Assembly (NCBI GenBank): GCA_947454715.1
Contig: CANGMZ010000029.1
Coordinates: 1 to 32,092 of the forward strand
DNA from: Chitinophagaceae bacterium
Lineage (GTDB): Bacteria > Bacteroidota > Bacteroidia > Chitinophagales > Chitinophagaceae
Direction: 5' to 3'
DNA length: 32,092 nt
In this document: in pieces, positions 1 through 7,256 of the stretch
Position numbering within the stretch: position 1 is the first letter of the stretch
Layout of the letters: each line of letters starts with the position of its first letter
Position numbers and translations under genes: made by a program
The notes under the pieces: generated by a model
What the model was told of the DNA's origin: nothing
Database searches by the model: none
The model's input: the letters and a program-made list of their open reading frames with translations, nothing else

Positions 1-1
1 A

Positions 2-91
2 TTGTTTGTTGGTTTTGTAAAAGCAGCAAAGGACGCACAAGAGAGAGCCAATAATTCTAAGTCAAAAATATCGGTATCTGTGCCTAACTAA
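2..91 (+). CDS. 3' end of an unidentified gene (partial)
   Basis: This frame stays open from the window edge and codes about 29 residues ending ...KISVSVPN before TAA at 89-91. The strong terminator hairpin 30 bases further on fits the end of a transcription unit. The fragment is too short to assign a family, and it could be a chance open frame. The competing frame 1 closes earlier, at base 54. Confidence 0.4.
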   Translation: MFVGFVKAAKDAQERANNSKSKISVSVPN

Positions 92-120
92 TTGGGTAAC
101 AATTACTAGCAAAATAGTTC

Positions 121-149
121 AGCCTGCATCGGAAGATGCAGGCTTTTTT
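121..149 (+). terminator. Rho-independent terminator, copy 1 of a repeated hairpin
   Basis: The arms AGCCTGCATC and GATGCAGGC enclose a GGAA (GNRA-type) tetraloop and are followed by six T. It would terminate the gene ending at base 91. The same hairpin recurs base for base at 2266-2295. Confidence 0.85.
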
Positions 150-298
150 GTGATATTTTTATTTCTTTTTGTCAAAAAAAAGAATAAAATTTGACAGTAA
201 TTATTGATGGATTTTAACTTTTCTTTTAAACTATTACTCATGAAACATTCAATATTTCTATCCCGTCATTTAGGGTTACTTGCTCGTCACATAAATAA

Positions 299-769
299 AT
301 TACTTTCAAAAATCTTGTTGGGACTCATCAATTTAGTGCTAAGCTTGGGAAAAATGAAACTTACGGTATTGTCCAATATACAGATGGTGGTTTTGATTTT
401 TCTCTTTGTGCACCTCAACCAGGAATGATAGTAGCAGATACTACAAACCCTGATACAACAGGAATACCTCAAAGTAAGGGTATAATTATTCCGACTGTAA
501 TTGAAAAATTATCAGATGTAAAAGTATACCCAAATCCTGCACATAATATTATATCTCTTAGCTTATTATCAGTACTTGATAATAGTTTGGTAGATATTAA
601 GGTTTACGACTTGAGTGGTCGTTTGGTGCAATCTCTTTACAGTGGAAATTGCACAATTGGAAGATCTACGATAAAGGATATTGATGTCGCTGGAATGTCC
701 AATGGTATTTATTTTATAGTTACTAATGTTGGAGGTAATATTTCTAGGCAAAAGTTTATTAAAAATTAA
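299..769 (+). pseudogene. Remnant of a T9SS-sorted secreted protein
   Basis: The last 80 or so residues form a clear Por-secretion (type A) sorting domain, with DVKVYPNPAHN, a VYDLSGRLVQ strand and a C-terminal basic tail, KFIKN. T9SS cargo needs an N-terminal Sec signal, and none is present. The ORF-track start at 425 lies in the middle of coding-looking sequence: the same frame is open and protein-like back to 299 (ETYGIVQYTDGGFDFSL). It is interrupted by TAA at 296-298, continues plausibly upstream of that stop (ETFNISIPSF), and is stopped again at 227-229. I read this as the 3' end of a larger exported protein that lost its 5' part and gained stops. A short expressed protein starting at 425 is possible but would stay in the cytoplasm. 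The original N-terminal domain cannot be identified. Confidence 0.6.
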
Positions 770-775
770 TTATTG

Positions 776-808
776 AGTATTGTTGGTGATTATTTCACCA
801 ACAATACT
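776..808 (+). terminator. Perfect 14-bp hairpin between the T9SS remnant and the next gene
   Basis: AGTATTGTTGGTGA and its exact complement enclose a TTATT loop. It begins 6 bases after the remnant's stop and ends 14 bases before the ATG at 823. The following tract is only TTTAAAA, so termination may be weak. It could equally be a structure in the leader of the downstream gene. Confidence 0.5.
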
Positions 809-822
809 TTAAAACCTAATAT

Positions 823-1599
823 ATGAGATTTATCTTTAAAATAGTGTTTGCAATTTACATGACATTGTGTATCTCGTTGTCGGCATTTGGTAAAGAAAAG
901 GGCTACAATCAAACTAAGAATATAGTACGCCTAGTTGGTGTATATAATACTGGTAACTTCAAATTTGATGAATCACGTAGAATGAATTCAAATTTGGTAG
1001 TGAGGGGTATTAGTATGGGTTTAGCATACAGGCATGACATGTATATATTACCAAACAATGAGTATCTCTCATTAGGGCTGCGGGTGTTATCTATGAAGTC
1101 AAAGCTAGTTTTAAGGACTGATCTAGTTGGGTTTGATACGTATGCATCTGCATTTACATTTGCACCTGTTTATACACAGGTTACACTGCCTTTATTATTG
1201 GGTAAGAACCTGTTACTACGTGATTTTAATAATGCAAATCTCGATATGTTTATAGGGGCATCGATAGGTGCAACTAAGATAACTTCTTACAGTGTAGGGC
1301 GTATTATTCAGAATGAAGTAAACAATAGCGACAAAATAGGTTCAAATCATGACGATTTTGCTCAGGATGTTTCAAGGATAAAATTTAGTGCGACAGCGGA
1401 TGGAGGATTTCAGGTTACACCATTTGGCGTATCGTCTTTGAGTGTAGGGTGTATTGTAAGTTATAATATCACTTCCGCTCCAAACTATAAAGATAGTGGT
1501 GCGTTCGGAAACCTTACTCAAAATAAGTATGATTATTTTACTGTCAATTTTTCCAGGAAATTCATTAATGTACTATTTACACTAAACTACTCATTCTAA
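823..1599 (+). CDS. Exported hypothetical protein, probable outer-membrane beta-barrel
   Basis: This 258-residue protein has a Sec signal peptide (basic MRFIFK start, hydrophobic core, cleavage likely after SAFG near residue 23). The mature part is rich in alternating polar and hydrophobic strands with aromatic ends. It finishes in NVLFTLNYSF, a terminal Phe typical of proteins inserted by the BAM complex. I do not recognise a named family, and the barrel assignment is inferred from this pattern. Its stop codon overlaps the start of the next gene by one base (TAATG), so the two are translationally coupled and probably function together. Base composition is more A+T-rich than the housekeeping genes further right. 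Confidence 0.65.
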   Translation: MRFIFKIVFAIYMTLCISLSAFGKEKGYNQTKNIVRLVGVYNTGNFKFDESRRMNSNLVVRGISMGLAYRHDMYILPNNEYLSLGLRVLSMKSKLVLRTDLVGFDTYASAFTFAPVYTQVTLPLLLGKNLLLRDFNNANLDMFIGASIGATKITSYSVGRIIQNEVNNSDKIGSNHDDFAQDVSRIKFSATADGGFQVTPFGVSSLSVGCIVSYNITSAPNYKDSGAFGNLTQNKYDYFTVNFSRKFINVLFTLNYSF

Positions 1600-2252
1600 T
1601 GAAACAATTGTTTATCATATTTACACTGTCGCTGTTACCATCCTGCCTGTTTGCTCAAATTGTAATTAGTCCGGAAATGGGTATAAATATTTCTAACTAT
1701 AAACTTAAGCAAGAGTTTATTTCTTTTAATACTCAGGCAAAAGGCAGCCTTTGCGGAGGCGTAAACCTGAATATGTTTTTACGTTCAAATCTCGCATTGG
1801 AAAGTGGTTTGTTTTATAAAATGAATGGATATAAACGAGCAAGCTATGGTTATGAAGAAAATGCAACCATTCATTCATTGGAGATTCCTGTATGTGTATT
1901 ATTTACACCTGATACCAGAAAAAAGAAGATTACAGTTGGTGCCGGCATCTATGGCGCTTATTATTTTAAGGGTAATGTTTATGTAAATGGAGTAAAAATT
2001 GATATGAGATTTGGCGAAAGTTCAACTAGTAGTCAATTTTTCATTTCAAAGCCAATAGATTTTGGATGTAGGATGGTAAGTATTGTTACGCTATCTGAGA
2101 AGATATATTTTAAGTCTTTTTTACAGGTTGGTTTGCGGAATTTATACGCTGAATCATCTGCGCCAGATAGTCGATTTGATGTGAAAAACTATAACTATGG
2201 AGTTATTCTTGGATATAAAATAGAACGAAATAATATAGCTAAAAATAAGTAG
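1599..2252 (+). CDS. PorT-like outer-membrane beta-barrel protein
   Basis: This 217-residue protein has a signal peptide that probably ends at SCLFAQ (about residue 20). The pattern that follows fits the outer-membrane beta-barrel (OMP_b-brl_2/PorT-like) class common in Bacteroidota: an early PEMGINISNYK strand, then GGVNLNMFLRSNLALESGLFYK, where a strand, turn and 'LESGL.YK' signature recur in this family, then a late strand NYGVILGYKI. It is too generic to be called PorT itself, and no other T9SS machinery gene lies nearby. It is coupled to the upstream barrel-like gene by a one-base overlap and is followed 13 bases later by a strong terminator, so the two form a small operon. Substrate and role are unknown. 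Confidence 0.7.
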   Translation: MKQLFIIFTLSLLPSCLFAQIVISPEMGINISNYKLKQEFISFNTQAKGSLCGGVNLNMFLRSNLALESGLFYKMNGYKRASYGYEENATIHSLEIPVCVLFTPDTRKKKITVGAGIYGAYYFKGNVYVNGVKIDMRFGESSTSSQFFISKPIDFGCRMVSIVTLSEKIYFKSFLQVGLRNLYAESSAPDSRFDVKNYNYGVILGYKIERNNIAKNK

Positions 2253-2265
2253 ATGGTTCATTTTC

Positions 2266-2295
2266 AGCCTGCATCGGAAGATGCAGGCTTTTTTT
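2266..2295 (+). terminator. Rho-independent terminator, copy 2 of the repeated hairpin
   Basis: The stem AGCCTGCATC/GATGCAGGC with GGAA loop and seven T is identical in stem and loop to 121-149. It terminates the barrel operon. Confidence 0.85.
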
Positions 2296-2334
2296 GTCTG
2301 TATGGTTTGATATTTTATACACTAACTCACAAGC

Positions 2335-2364
2335 AAAAATAGCCCACATCTTTCGATGCGGGCT
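2335..2364 (-). terminator. Terminator of the rpmI-rplT unit
   Basis: Read on the minus strand, AGCCCGCATC, a GAAA tetraloop and GATGTGGGCT form a stem with one G-U pair, followed by ATTTTTG. The wobble pairs only on the minus strand, which supports this orientation. It resembles the plus-strand hairpins at 121 and 2266. Confidence 0.75.
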
Positions 2365-2389
2365 GTATGTTGAATTATTTAAGTAATAA

Positions 2390-2734
2390 TTACTTTACCT
2401 GAGCAGCAAGTGCCTTGAAAGTAGCTGGCTCGTTCATAGCGAGATCAGCTAATACTTTACGGTTAAGATCGATTCCTTTAGCAGAAAGCTTACCCATAAA
2501 CTCAGAATAGCTCATACCTTCTTCACGGATAGCCGCGTTGATACGAACGATCCAAAGACTGCGGTATTCGCGCTTCTTCAGCTTACGACCTACAAATTTG
2601 TAACCTAAGCCTTTTTCAAGTACGTTTTTGGCAACGGTATAAACGTTCTTACGCTTACCGTAATAACCTTTAGCTTGCTTTAATATTTTTTTCCTTCTCG
2701 CGCGAGATGCTACTGCATTTACAGAACGTGGCAT
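2390..2734 (-). CDS. rplT: 50S ribosomal protein L20
   Basis: This 114-residue, strongly basic protein has the usual length of bL20. Recognisable blocks are [20 protein letters not shown] at the start, KGYYGKRKN, and the [20 protein letters not shown] segment. L20 binds 23S rRNA early in 50S assembly. The gene lies about 77 bases downstream of rpmI on the same strand and ends before a terminator, so the two form one unit. infC, which commonly precedes rpmI-rplT, is not present. Confidence 0.97.
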   Translation of the reverse strand: MPRSVNAVASRARRKKILKQAKGYYGKRKNVYTVAKNVLEKGLGYKFVGRKLKKREYRSLWIVRINAAIREEGMSYSEFMGKLSAKGIDLNRKVLADLAMNEPATFKALAAQVK

Positions 2735-2811
2735 ATCTTAAAATTAATATCTTTTAATAAAATTGTTTACTTCACAGTTACCTGTTCACCTGAATATTGC
2801 TAGCTGAGGGC

Positions 2812-3009
2812 CTAACCCATTACTAACATCTTCTTCACCAAGCGCATGTTGCTCGGGTGAACCAGACCATGTATGCGCAAGTGGCGTTTACGGCTTTTAG
2901 ACTTTTTAGTCAACAAGTGACTCTTAAAAGCTTTGTACCTACGGATCTTGCCAGTACCGGTAACTCTGAATGTCTTTTTCGCACGTGAGTGCGTTTTCAT
3001 CTTTGGCAT
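2812..3009 (-). CDS. rpmI: 50S ribosomal protein L35
   Basis: [20 protein letters not shown] is the canonical start of bL35, so I choose the ATG at 3009 rather than the track's start three codons upstream. This gives 65 residues, the normal length. The body has the expected basic core ([11 protein letters not shown]) and a C-terminus in KKMLVMG. It is the first gene of the rpmI-rplT unit, with a TACCTTTG -7 box about 21 bases upstream of the ATG. Confidence 0.96.
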   Translation of the reverse strand: MPKMKTHSRAKKTFRVTGTGKIRRYKAFKSHLLTKKSKSRKRHLRIHGLVHPSNMRLVKKMLVMG

Positions 3010-3029
3010 GGTATTCAAATTTGGGATTG

Positions 3030-3037
3030 CAAAGGTA
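3030..3037 (-). promoter_or_regulatory. -7 promoter box for rpmI-rplT
   Basis: On the minus strand TACCTTTG matches the Bacteroidota TAnnTTTG element. I see no convincing TTTG -33 box at 19-21 bases. Confidence 0.55.
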
Positions 3038-3252
3038 AGTAAAATTTGTTTTGAATATTTATTTTTTTGAGTGTTGTCTATATATTTTTTTTACTAAAAT
3101 GATTTTGGCCATTTCAATATATGTAAAACAGACGCTTACGCTGAAAATAAAGTGCAATATTACTGAACATAAAGGATTTTATTTCATCATTCGCACATAA
3201 TTCTTCTATCTGCGGTAATCATTCATTATTTTTACCCCCGTAAATACTAACA
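3038..3252. other. Divergent intergenic region between rpmI and the 3253 gene
   Basis: About 215 A+T-rich bases hold the start signals for both directions. A weak TATTTTTA at 3227-3234 could be the -7 box for the plus-strand gene. No ORF, RNA gene or long hairpin stands out. Confidence 0.5.
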
Positions 3253-3828
3253 ATGGCCATACTTCGATTCAGAATATATTGGGAAGATGACGACCTAACC
3301 TATCGTGATATAGAGATTCAGGGCAATCAGACTTATCTCGACTTTCACAATGCAATAGTGAAGGCTTACGAGTTTGATGGTAAGCATCCTGCTTCATTTT
3401 ATGAGAGTAATGATAAATGGCAATATGGAAGAGAGTTTAACTCTGAAGTATTGGTAAACAAGAAAGACGCCCCTGCATTGTCTATGACTCGCACTCCGGT
3501 GTCTGCACTGGTATCTATTCCTGGGCAGAAGTTTATATACGTTTATGACCCGGCAGGTAAGAAGTGGACTTTTATGGTAGAATTGCTGAACGTAAGCAAG
3601 GACGAGACTTATAGACGTGTATATCCTTTTCTGTTGCGTAAAGAAGGTGTAGCTCCGGCTCAGTATGGCATAAAAGGTGTTAACCCTAGTAAGCTGATGG
3701 AGATAGAGGAGAAATATGATCTTGGCGCTGAAGAAATGGCTGAGGGTTTTGGTGATGAAGGTGAAGATGGTGGTAGCGACAGCGGTGGCGATGAAGGTCA
3801 TGCAGAAGATAGCAGTCAAGATTTTTAA
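3253..3828 (+). CDS. Plasmid pRiA4b ORF-3-like (IS1096 passenger TnpR-like) family protein
   Basis: This 191-residue protein opens with LRFRIYWEDDDLTYRDIEIQ followed by a DFHNAIVKAYEFDGKHPASFY segment. That is the pattern of the pRiA4b ORF-3-like fold, in which a substrate-like domain meets 'F.....D'. The family is named from a plasmid ORF and from an IS1096 passenger gene, but its biochemical role is not known to me. Here it sits among core genes with no transposase or inverted repeats, which suggests a resident gene rather than cargo. The last 40 or so residues form a very acidic Gly/Asp/Glu/Ser tail (GDEGEDGGSDSGGDEG), likely disordered. A hairpin 34 bases after the stop separates it from miaA. 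Confidence 0.7.
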   Translation: MAILRFRIYWEDDDLTYRDIEIQGNQTYLDFHNAIVKAYEFDGKHPASFYESNDKWQYGREFNSEVLVNKKDAPALSMTRTPVSALVSIPGQKFIYVYDPAGKKWTFMVELLNVSKDETYRRVYPFLLRKEGVAPAQYGIKGVNPSKLMEIEEKYDLGAEEMAEGFGDEGEDGGSDSGGDEGHAEDSSQDF

Positions 3829-3861
3829 GTGTCATTTTATCTGATAAAATTATAACTCAGG

Positions 3862-3900
3862 CAAGCAAAAAGTGGTTATCAGCTAACTGTTTTTTGCTTG
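3862..3900 (+). terminator. Long hairpin between the 3253 gene and miaA
   Basis: CAAGCAAAAA pairs exactly with TTTTTGCTTG. The interior continues through three G-U pairs and GTTA/TAAC around a TCAGC loop, giving a nearly continuous 17-bp stem. It likely ends the upstream transcript. Its 3' arm contains the TTG that the ORF track uses as the miaA start. Confidence 0.5.
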
Positions 3901-3918
3901 TTGCTTTTTACATTGTTC

Positions 3919-4812
3919 TTGAAAAAAATAATACTCATACAAGGTCCCACGGCAGTAGGTAAAACGGCCATTGCAGTAGCGGTAGCGCAGCAACTGCAAA
4001 CTGCTGTATTGTCGGCAGATAGCCGGCAATGCTATAAAGAAATGAGTATTGGCACAGCCAAGCCAACAGTTCAGGACCAGGGGGGGGTAGAACATTATTT
4101 TGTTGATGTATTTCCGGTTATCGATGCGTTAACCGTTGCTGATTACGAGCGTCTTGCGCTTGGGTATCTTGACGAGATATTTTTAAATCATGACGTGGCT
4201 GTTGTTTGTGGCGGTACGGGTTTATATATCAAGGCTTTATGCGAGGGTATAGACCCAATGCCACAGGTAGATGATGCGATTGTAAAAGATGTAAATGGTG
4301 GTTATGCAGCGCATGGCATAGCTTGGTTACAAGCAGCTGTGCAAGCTGAAGATCCTACATTTTATGTGCAGGGAGAGGTGGAGAATCCTGCCAGATTAAT
4401 GAGAGCTTTGGTGTTTGTGCGGTCAACCGGTAAAAGCATTACCTTGTTTCAGACTAAGACAATAAAGACAAGGCCTTTTGAGATTATAAAAGTGGGGTTG
4501 GAGTTGCCGCGCGATATTTTGTATAGTCGTATAAATATGCGGGTAGATATGATGATGTCACAAGGCCTTGAGGCAGAAGTACGTTCGCTTTATTCACAGA
4601 AGGCTTTGAAAAATTTGCAAACAGTAGGCTATTCAGAATTATTCTCCTATTTCGATGGTGATTGTACGTTGGACTATGCTGTTGATAAGATAAAGCAGAA
4701 CTCCCGAAACTACGCTAAACGTCAACTTACGTGGTTTAAGAGGGATACTGCCACAACCTGGTTTTCAGCAGCAGATAGTCATGTAGTTGAGCAGATATTG
4801 TCATTGTTATAA
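3919..4812 (+). CDS. miaA: tRNA dimethylallyltransferase
   Basis: MiaA transfers a dimethylallyl group to N6 of A37 in tRNAs that read codons starting with U. Visible motifs are the P-loop GPTAVGKT near residues 9-16, the SADSRQCYKEMSIGTAKP block with the catalytic Asp, GGTGLYIKAL, NPARLMRALVF, and the C-terminal NYAKRQLTWFKRD tRNA-binding motif. I prefer the TTG at 3919 (MKKIILIQGP, 297 residues), because the first TTG at 3898 lies in the arm of a hairpin and adds a hydrophobic stretch (LLFTLF) not expected in the family. No ATG is available near the N-terminus. An HTH gene follows 25 bases after the stop. Confidence 0.95.
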   Translation: MKKIILIQGPTAVGKTAIAVAVAQQLQTAVLSADSRQCYKEMSIGTAKPTVQDQGGVEHYFVDVFPVIDALTVADYERLALGYLDEIFLNHDVAVVCGGTGLYIKALCEGIDPMPQVDDAIVKDVNGGYAAHGIAWLQAAVQAEDPTFYVQGEVENPARLMRALVFVRSTGKSITLFQTKTIKTRPFEIIKVGLELPRDILYSRINMRVDMMMSQGLEAEVRSLYSQKALKNLQTVGYSELFSYFDGDCTLDYAVDKIKQNSRNYAKRQLTWFKRDTATTWFSAADSHVVEQILSLL

Positions 4813-4837
4813 GTGTTTGATTTTTAAATTTTTGAGT

Positions 4838-5083
4838 ATGCCAGCAAGCGATAATGAAGTATTACGACCCGGAGAAGTATTGATTTATGAACTAGATGCA
4901 AGGGGGCAGGATGTCACGAATTTTGCCATTAAAATAGGTATGTTTCCTTCAGATCTGATAGATATACTCTTGGGTAAACAACGTATAACACCTGATGTAG
5001 CATTTAGGTTGGAACCTGAATTGGGTTTGCCTGCTGATTTCTGGATGGGCTTGCAAGCAGATTATGATGCGCAAAAAGGATAG
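4838..5083 (+). CDS. HigA-like HTH protein without a partner toxin
   Basis: This 81-residue protein (start at the ATG giving MPASDNEV; the track's longer form reads back into miaA) has the HigA antitoxin layout. RPGEVLIYELDARGQD is followed by a helix-turn-helix (FAIKIGMFPSDLIDILLGKQRITPDVA) and the characteristic end LGLPADFWMGLQADYD. HigA normally represses its own operon and neutralises the HigB RNase, encoded next to it. No HigB-like ORF is present on either side: miaA lies upstream, and about 125 bases then a terminator lie downstream. It may be a solitary regulator cotranscribed with miaA. Confidence 0.75.
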   Translation: MPASDNEVLRPGEVLIYELDARGQDVTNFAIKIGMFPSDLIDILLGKQRITPDVAFRLEPELGLPADFWMGLQADYDAQKG

Positions 5084-5207
5084 CTACTGAAAATAGTTCA
5101 TTGTAAAATATGTTTCAGCAAATTTTAAAATAAAAACACACATTCTTCGTTATAAATATTAGTCGGCCCCTATTAACCTGCCTGCTTGACAGTGAAATGT
5201 CGTTTCT

Positions 5208-5240
5208 AGCCCGATAGTTAGTTCTGTCGGGCTGCTTTTT
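5208..5240 (+). terminator. Rho-independent terminator
   Basis: AGCCCGATAG and CTGTCGGGCT form a 10-bp stem with one wobble and a six-base loop, followed by GCTTTTT. It ends the miaA-HTH unit about 125 bases after the last stop. Confidence 0.75.
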
Positions 5241-5309
5241 GCCTGGTGCATTCTTTTTTCGGCTTTCAGTTAATTAGTATTAATTTGCTATGCGAACAAA
5301 GCATCCTTT

Positions 5310-7256
5310 ATGCGTATCAGGTTATTTATTACTTCTTTAGTCTTATTGTTTTGTCAGGTGCAACTATATGCCGGTGCCGGTTATTGTTCTGCATCGAAAG
5401 GGGCAAAGAGCGTTGCGAAAACAACGATCGCAGACCCGGGAGAAGATAATTATGATATTAAATACTTGAAGTTTGATTTGAATCTTACAGATACTTCGGT
5501 ATATGTAAGTGGTAATGTGACAACAAAGGCACAGGTTACTGCCAGCGCAATGGGTGCTTATGTATTTGAGTTAGATACTACTTTGGTTGTTGATTCCGCG
5601 TTTGTGAATGGTGCAATGTTGCCTGTAACGGTTACTGCGGGTTTTGTAAGATCAATATCTATACCTACACCCTTGACATCGGGTAGTCTGTTTACTGTTC
5701 AGATATTCTATCATGGCTTGCCGCCGGGTGGCGGCGGCGGGTTCTTTAATGGGATAACGCATGCAGTAAGTGCAGGAGGCACACACATGGTCTATACAGT
5801 CAGCGATCCGTATGTAGCTAAAAACTGGTGGCCTTGTAAACAATCTATACAAGATAAAATAGATTCGGTAGATATGTTTATCTCAGTACCTGCGCAAGTT
5901 ACAGATGGTAGCAATGGTGTTTTGTTGGGAATAGATTCTACGACAACCCCCGGTTATTGGAAATATCATTGGCAGACGCATTATCTAATAGATTATTACC
6001 TGATATCTGTAGCTGTGTCGCATTATCAACAGTATAAATCGTACCTACATTTTACAGGAAGTACAGATTCTATGTTGATTCAGAATTTCTTTACGGATAC
6101 TGCTACTTTTAATCCTGCATACAAAGCAAATTTCGATAGTCTTGGCTTGTTTATCGATTATTTTTCCTCATTGTATGGTCGTTATCCATTCTGGAAAGAA
6201 AAATATGGTGTTTGTTATACCACTTTGCCCGGAGGTATGGAGCACCAAACAATGACTACAATAGGTGTGCCCAATACCTACATCATTGCACATGAATTAT
6301 GTCATCAGTGGTTTGGCGATAATGTTACATACCGCGATTGGACTGATGTTTGGTTGAGTGAAGGTTTTGCAACATTTAGTGAGCAATTATTTTTGGATCA
6401 TTTTTGGGGTGCTGCGGCGGCTAAAGCTCACAGACAGAGCCTGTTGTCTAACATACTGTCTGCTCCTTGCGGAATGGTACATGTAAACGATACTACAAAC
6501 AGCGATAGCTTGTTTAATCAACGGACTGTTTATAGTAAAGCTCAGGGCGTGGTGCGTATGTTGCAATATCTTGCACCATCAGACAGTGTATTTTTTAGTG
6601 TTTTAAAAACATATCAACAAAGTTATGCGCTAGGTCATGCGTCTACAGCAGATTTGAAAGCCATTGCAGAAGCGGCTTACGGAGTGCCACTTGATACATT
6701 TTTTAACCAGTGGATATATGGCAGAGGTTACCCGGTGTATAATATGTCGTGGAATCAGGCAGGGGCTACGGTATATGTAAAACTTATTCAGACACGTTCA
6801 TGCCCATCATATACAAATCATTTCAGTACGCCATTGGAATTACAATTGCATAGTGCAACCGGAGATACATTTATAAAAGTGTATAATAGTGCTGATACTC
6901 AGATTTACGAATTTAATTGGGCACAGTCAATGACCAATGTATATCTAAACCCTGATGTGTGGACAATACTAAAATTGAATAATCCTGTATTGCATGATAC
7001 TCATCTAAGTGTAGGTATGCTGAATATGCGTGACATTAAGGTTTATCCTAATCCTACTCAGGGTAACTGGCAGATTGAGAAATTAGAGGAGGGGATTGCT
7101 CTTGCGTTGTATGATATTAGTGGCAAGATTGTGTGGAAAGGCAAAACTAGTAGTGGGGTGACTTTGATTCCGGGAAATAAACTGCCCACCGGGGAGTATT
7201 ATTTGAAGAGTGTAGATATACTTGATGGCGCACAAATAACACTAACGCATTGGTAA
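5310..7256 (+). CDS. Secreted M1-family metallopeptidase with T9SS sorting domain
   Basis: The 648-residue product starts with a Sec signal peptide (cleavage after about LYAGA, residue 23). An M1 aminopeptidase N-like domain follows: GGMEHQTM at 308-315 takes the place of the GAMEN substrate-binding motif, and HELCH at 328-332 with Glu351 (18 residues later, in LSEGFATF) gives the zinc site HExxH-x18-E. The tail from about residue 575 (DIKVYPNPTQGN, ALYDISGKIVWKG) is a T9SS type A sorting domain, so the enzyme is likely secreted or attached at the cell surface. Its role is probably cleavage of external peptides for nutrition. A run of five glycines (LPPGGGGGFF) precedes the catalytic half. 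The start ATG yields a good signal peptide and no better in-frame start exists. Confidence 0.92.
   Translation: MRIRLFITSLVLLFCQVQLYAGAGYCSASKGAKSVAKTTIADPGEDNYDIKYLKFDLNLTDTSVYVSGNVTTKAQVTASAMGAYVFELDTTLVVDSAFVNGAMLPVTVTAGFVRSISIPTPLTSGSLFTVQIFYHGLPPGGGGGFFNGITHAVSAGGTHMVYTVSDPYVAKNWWPCKQSIQDKIDSVDMFISVPAQVTDGSNGVLLGIDSTTTPGYWKYHWQTHYLIDYYLISVAVSHYQQYKSYLHFTGSTDSMLIQNFFTDTATFNPAYKANFDSLGLFIDYFSSLYGRYPFWKEKYGVCYTTLPGGMEHQTMTTIGVPNTYIIAHELCHQWFGDNVTYRDWTDVWLSEGFATFSEQLFLDHFWGAAAAKAHRQSLLSNILSAPCGMVHVNDTTNSDSLFNQRTVYSKAQGVVRMLQYLAPSDSVFFSVLKTYQQSYALGHASTADLKAIAEAAYGVPLDTFFNQWIYGRGYPVYNMSWNQAGATVYVKLIQTRSCPSYTNHFSTPLELQLHSATGDTFIKVYNSADTQIYEFNWAQSMTNVYLNPDVWTILKLNNPVLHDTHLSVGMLNMRDIKVYPNPTQGNWQIEKLEEGIALALYDISGKIVWKGKTSSGVTLIPGNKLPTGEYYLKSVDILDGAQITLTHW

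Noticed and set aside
204-428. 74-residue plus-strand ORF with hydrophobic stretches
   Set aside because: It runs out of frame with the better coding signal that leads into the T9SS domain, and its Leu/Ile-rich sequence reads like a frame-shifted shadow.
121-2295. The two identical hairpins as ends of an insertion sequence
   Set aside because: They are direct copies, each a self-contained terminator with a T-run, and no transposase or target duplication lies between them.
4838-5083. A complete HigBA toxin-antitoxin module
   Set aside because: Only the antitoxin-like gene is present; neither flank encodes a HigB-like RelE-fold protein.
5246-5449. 67-residue ORF ahead of the M1 peptidase
   Set aside because: It overlaps the peptidase start in another frame, crosses the terminator-promoter region and has no protein-like features.
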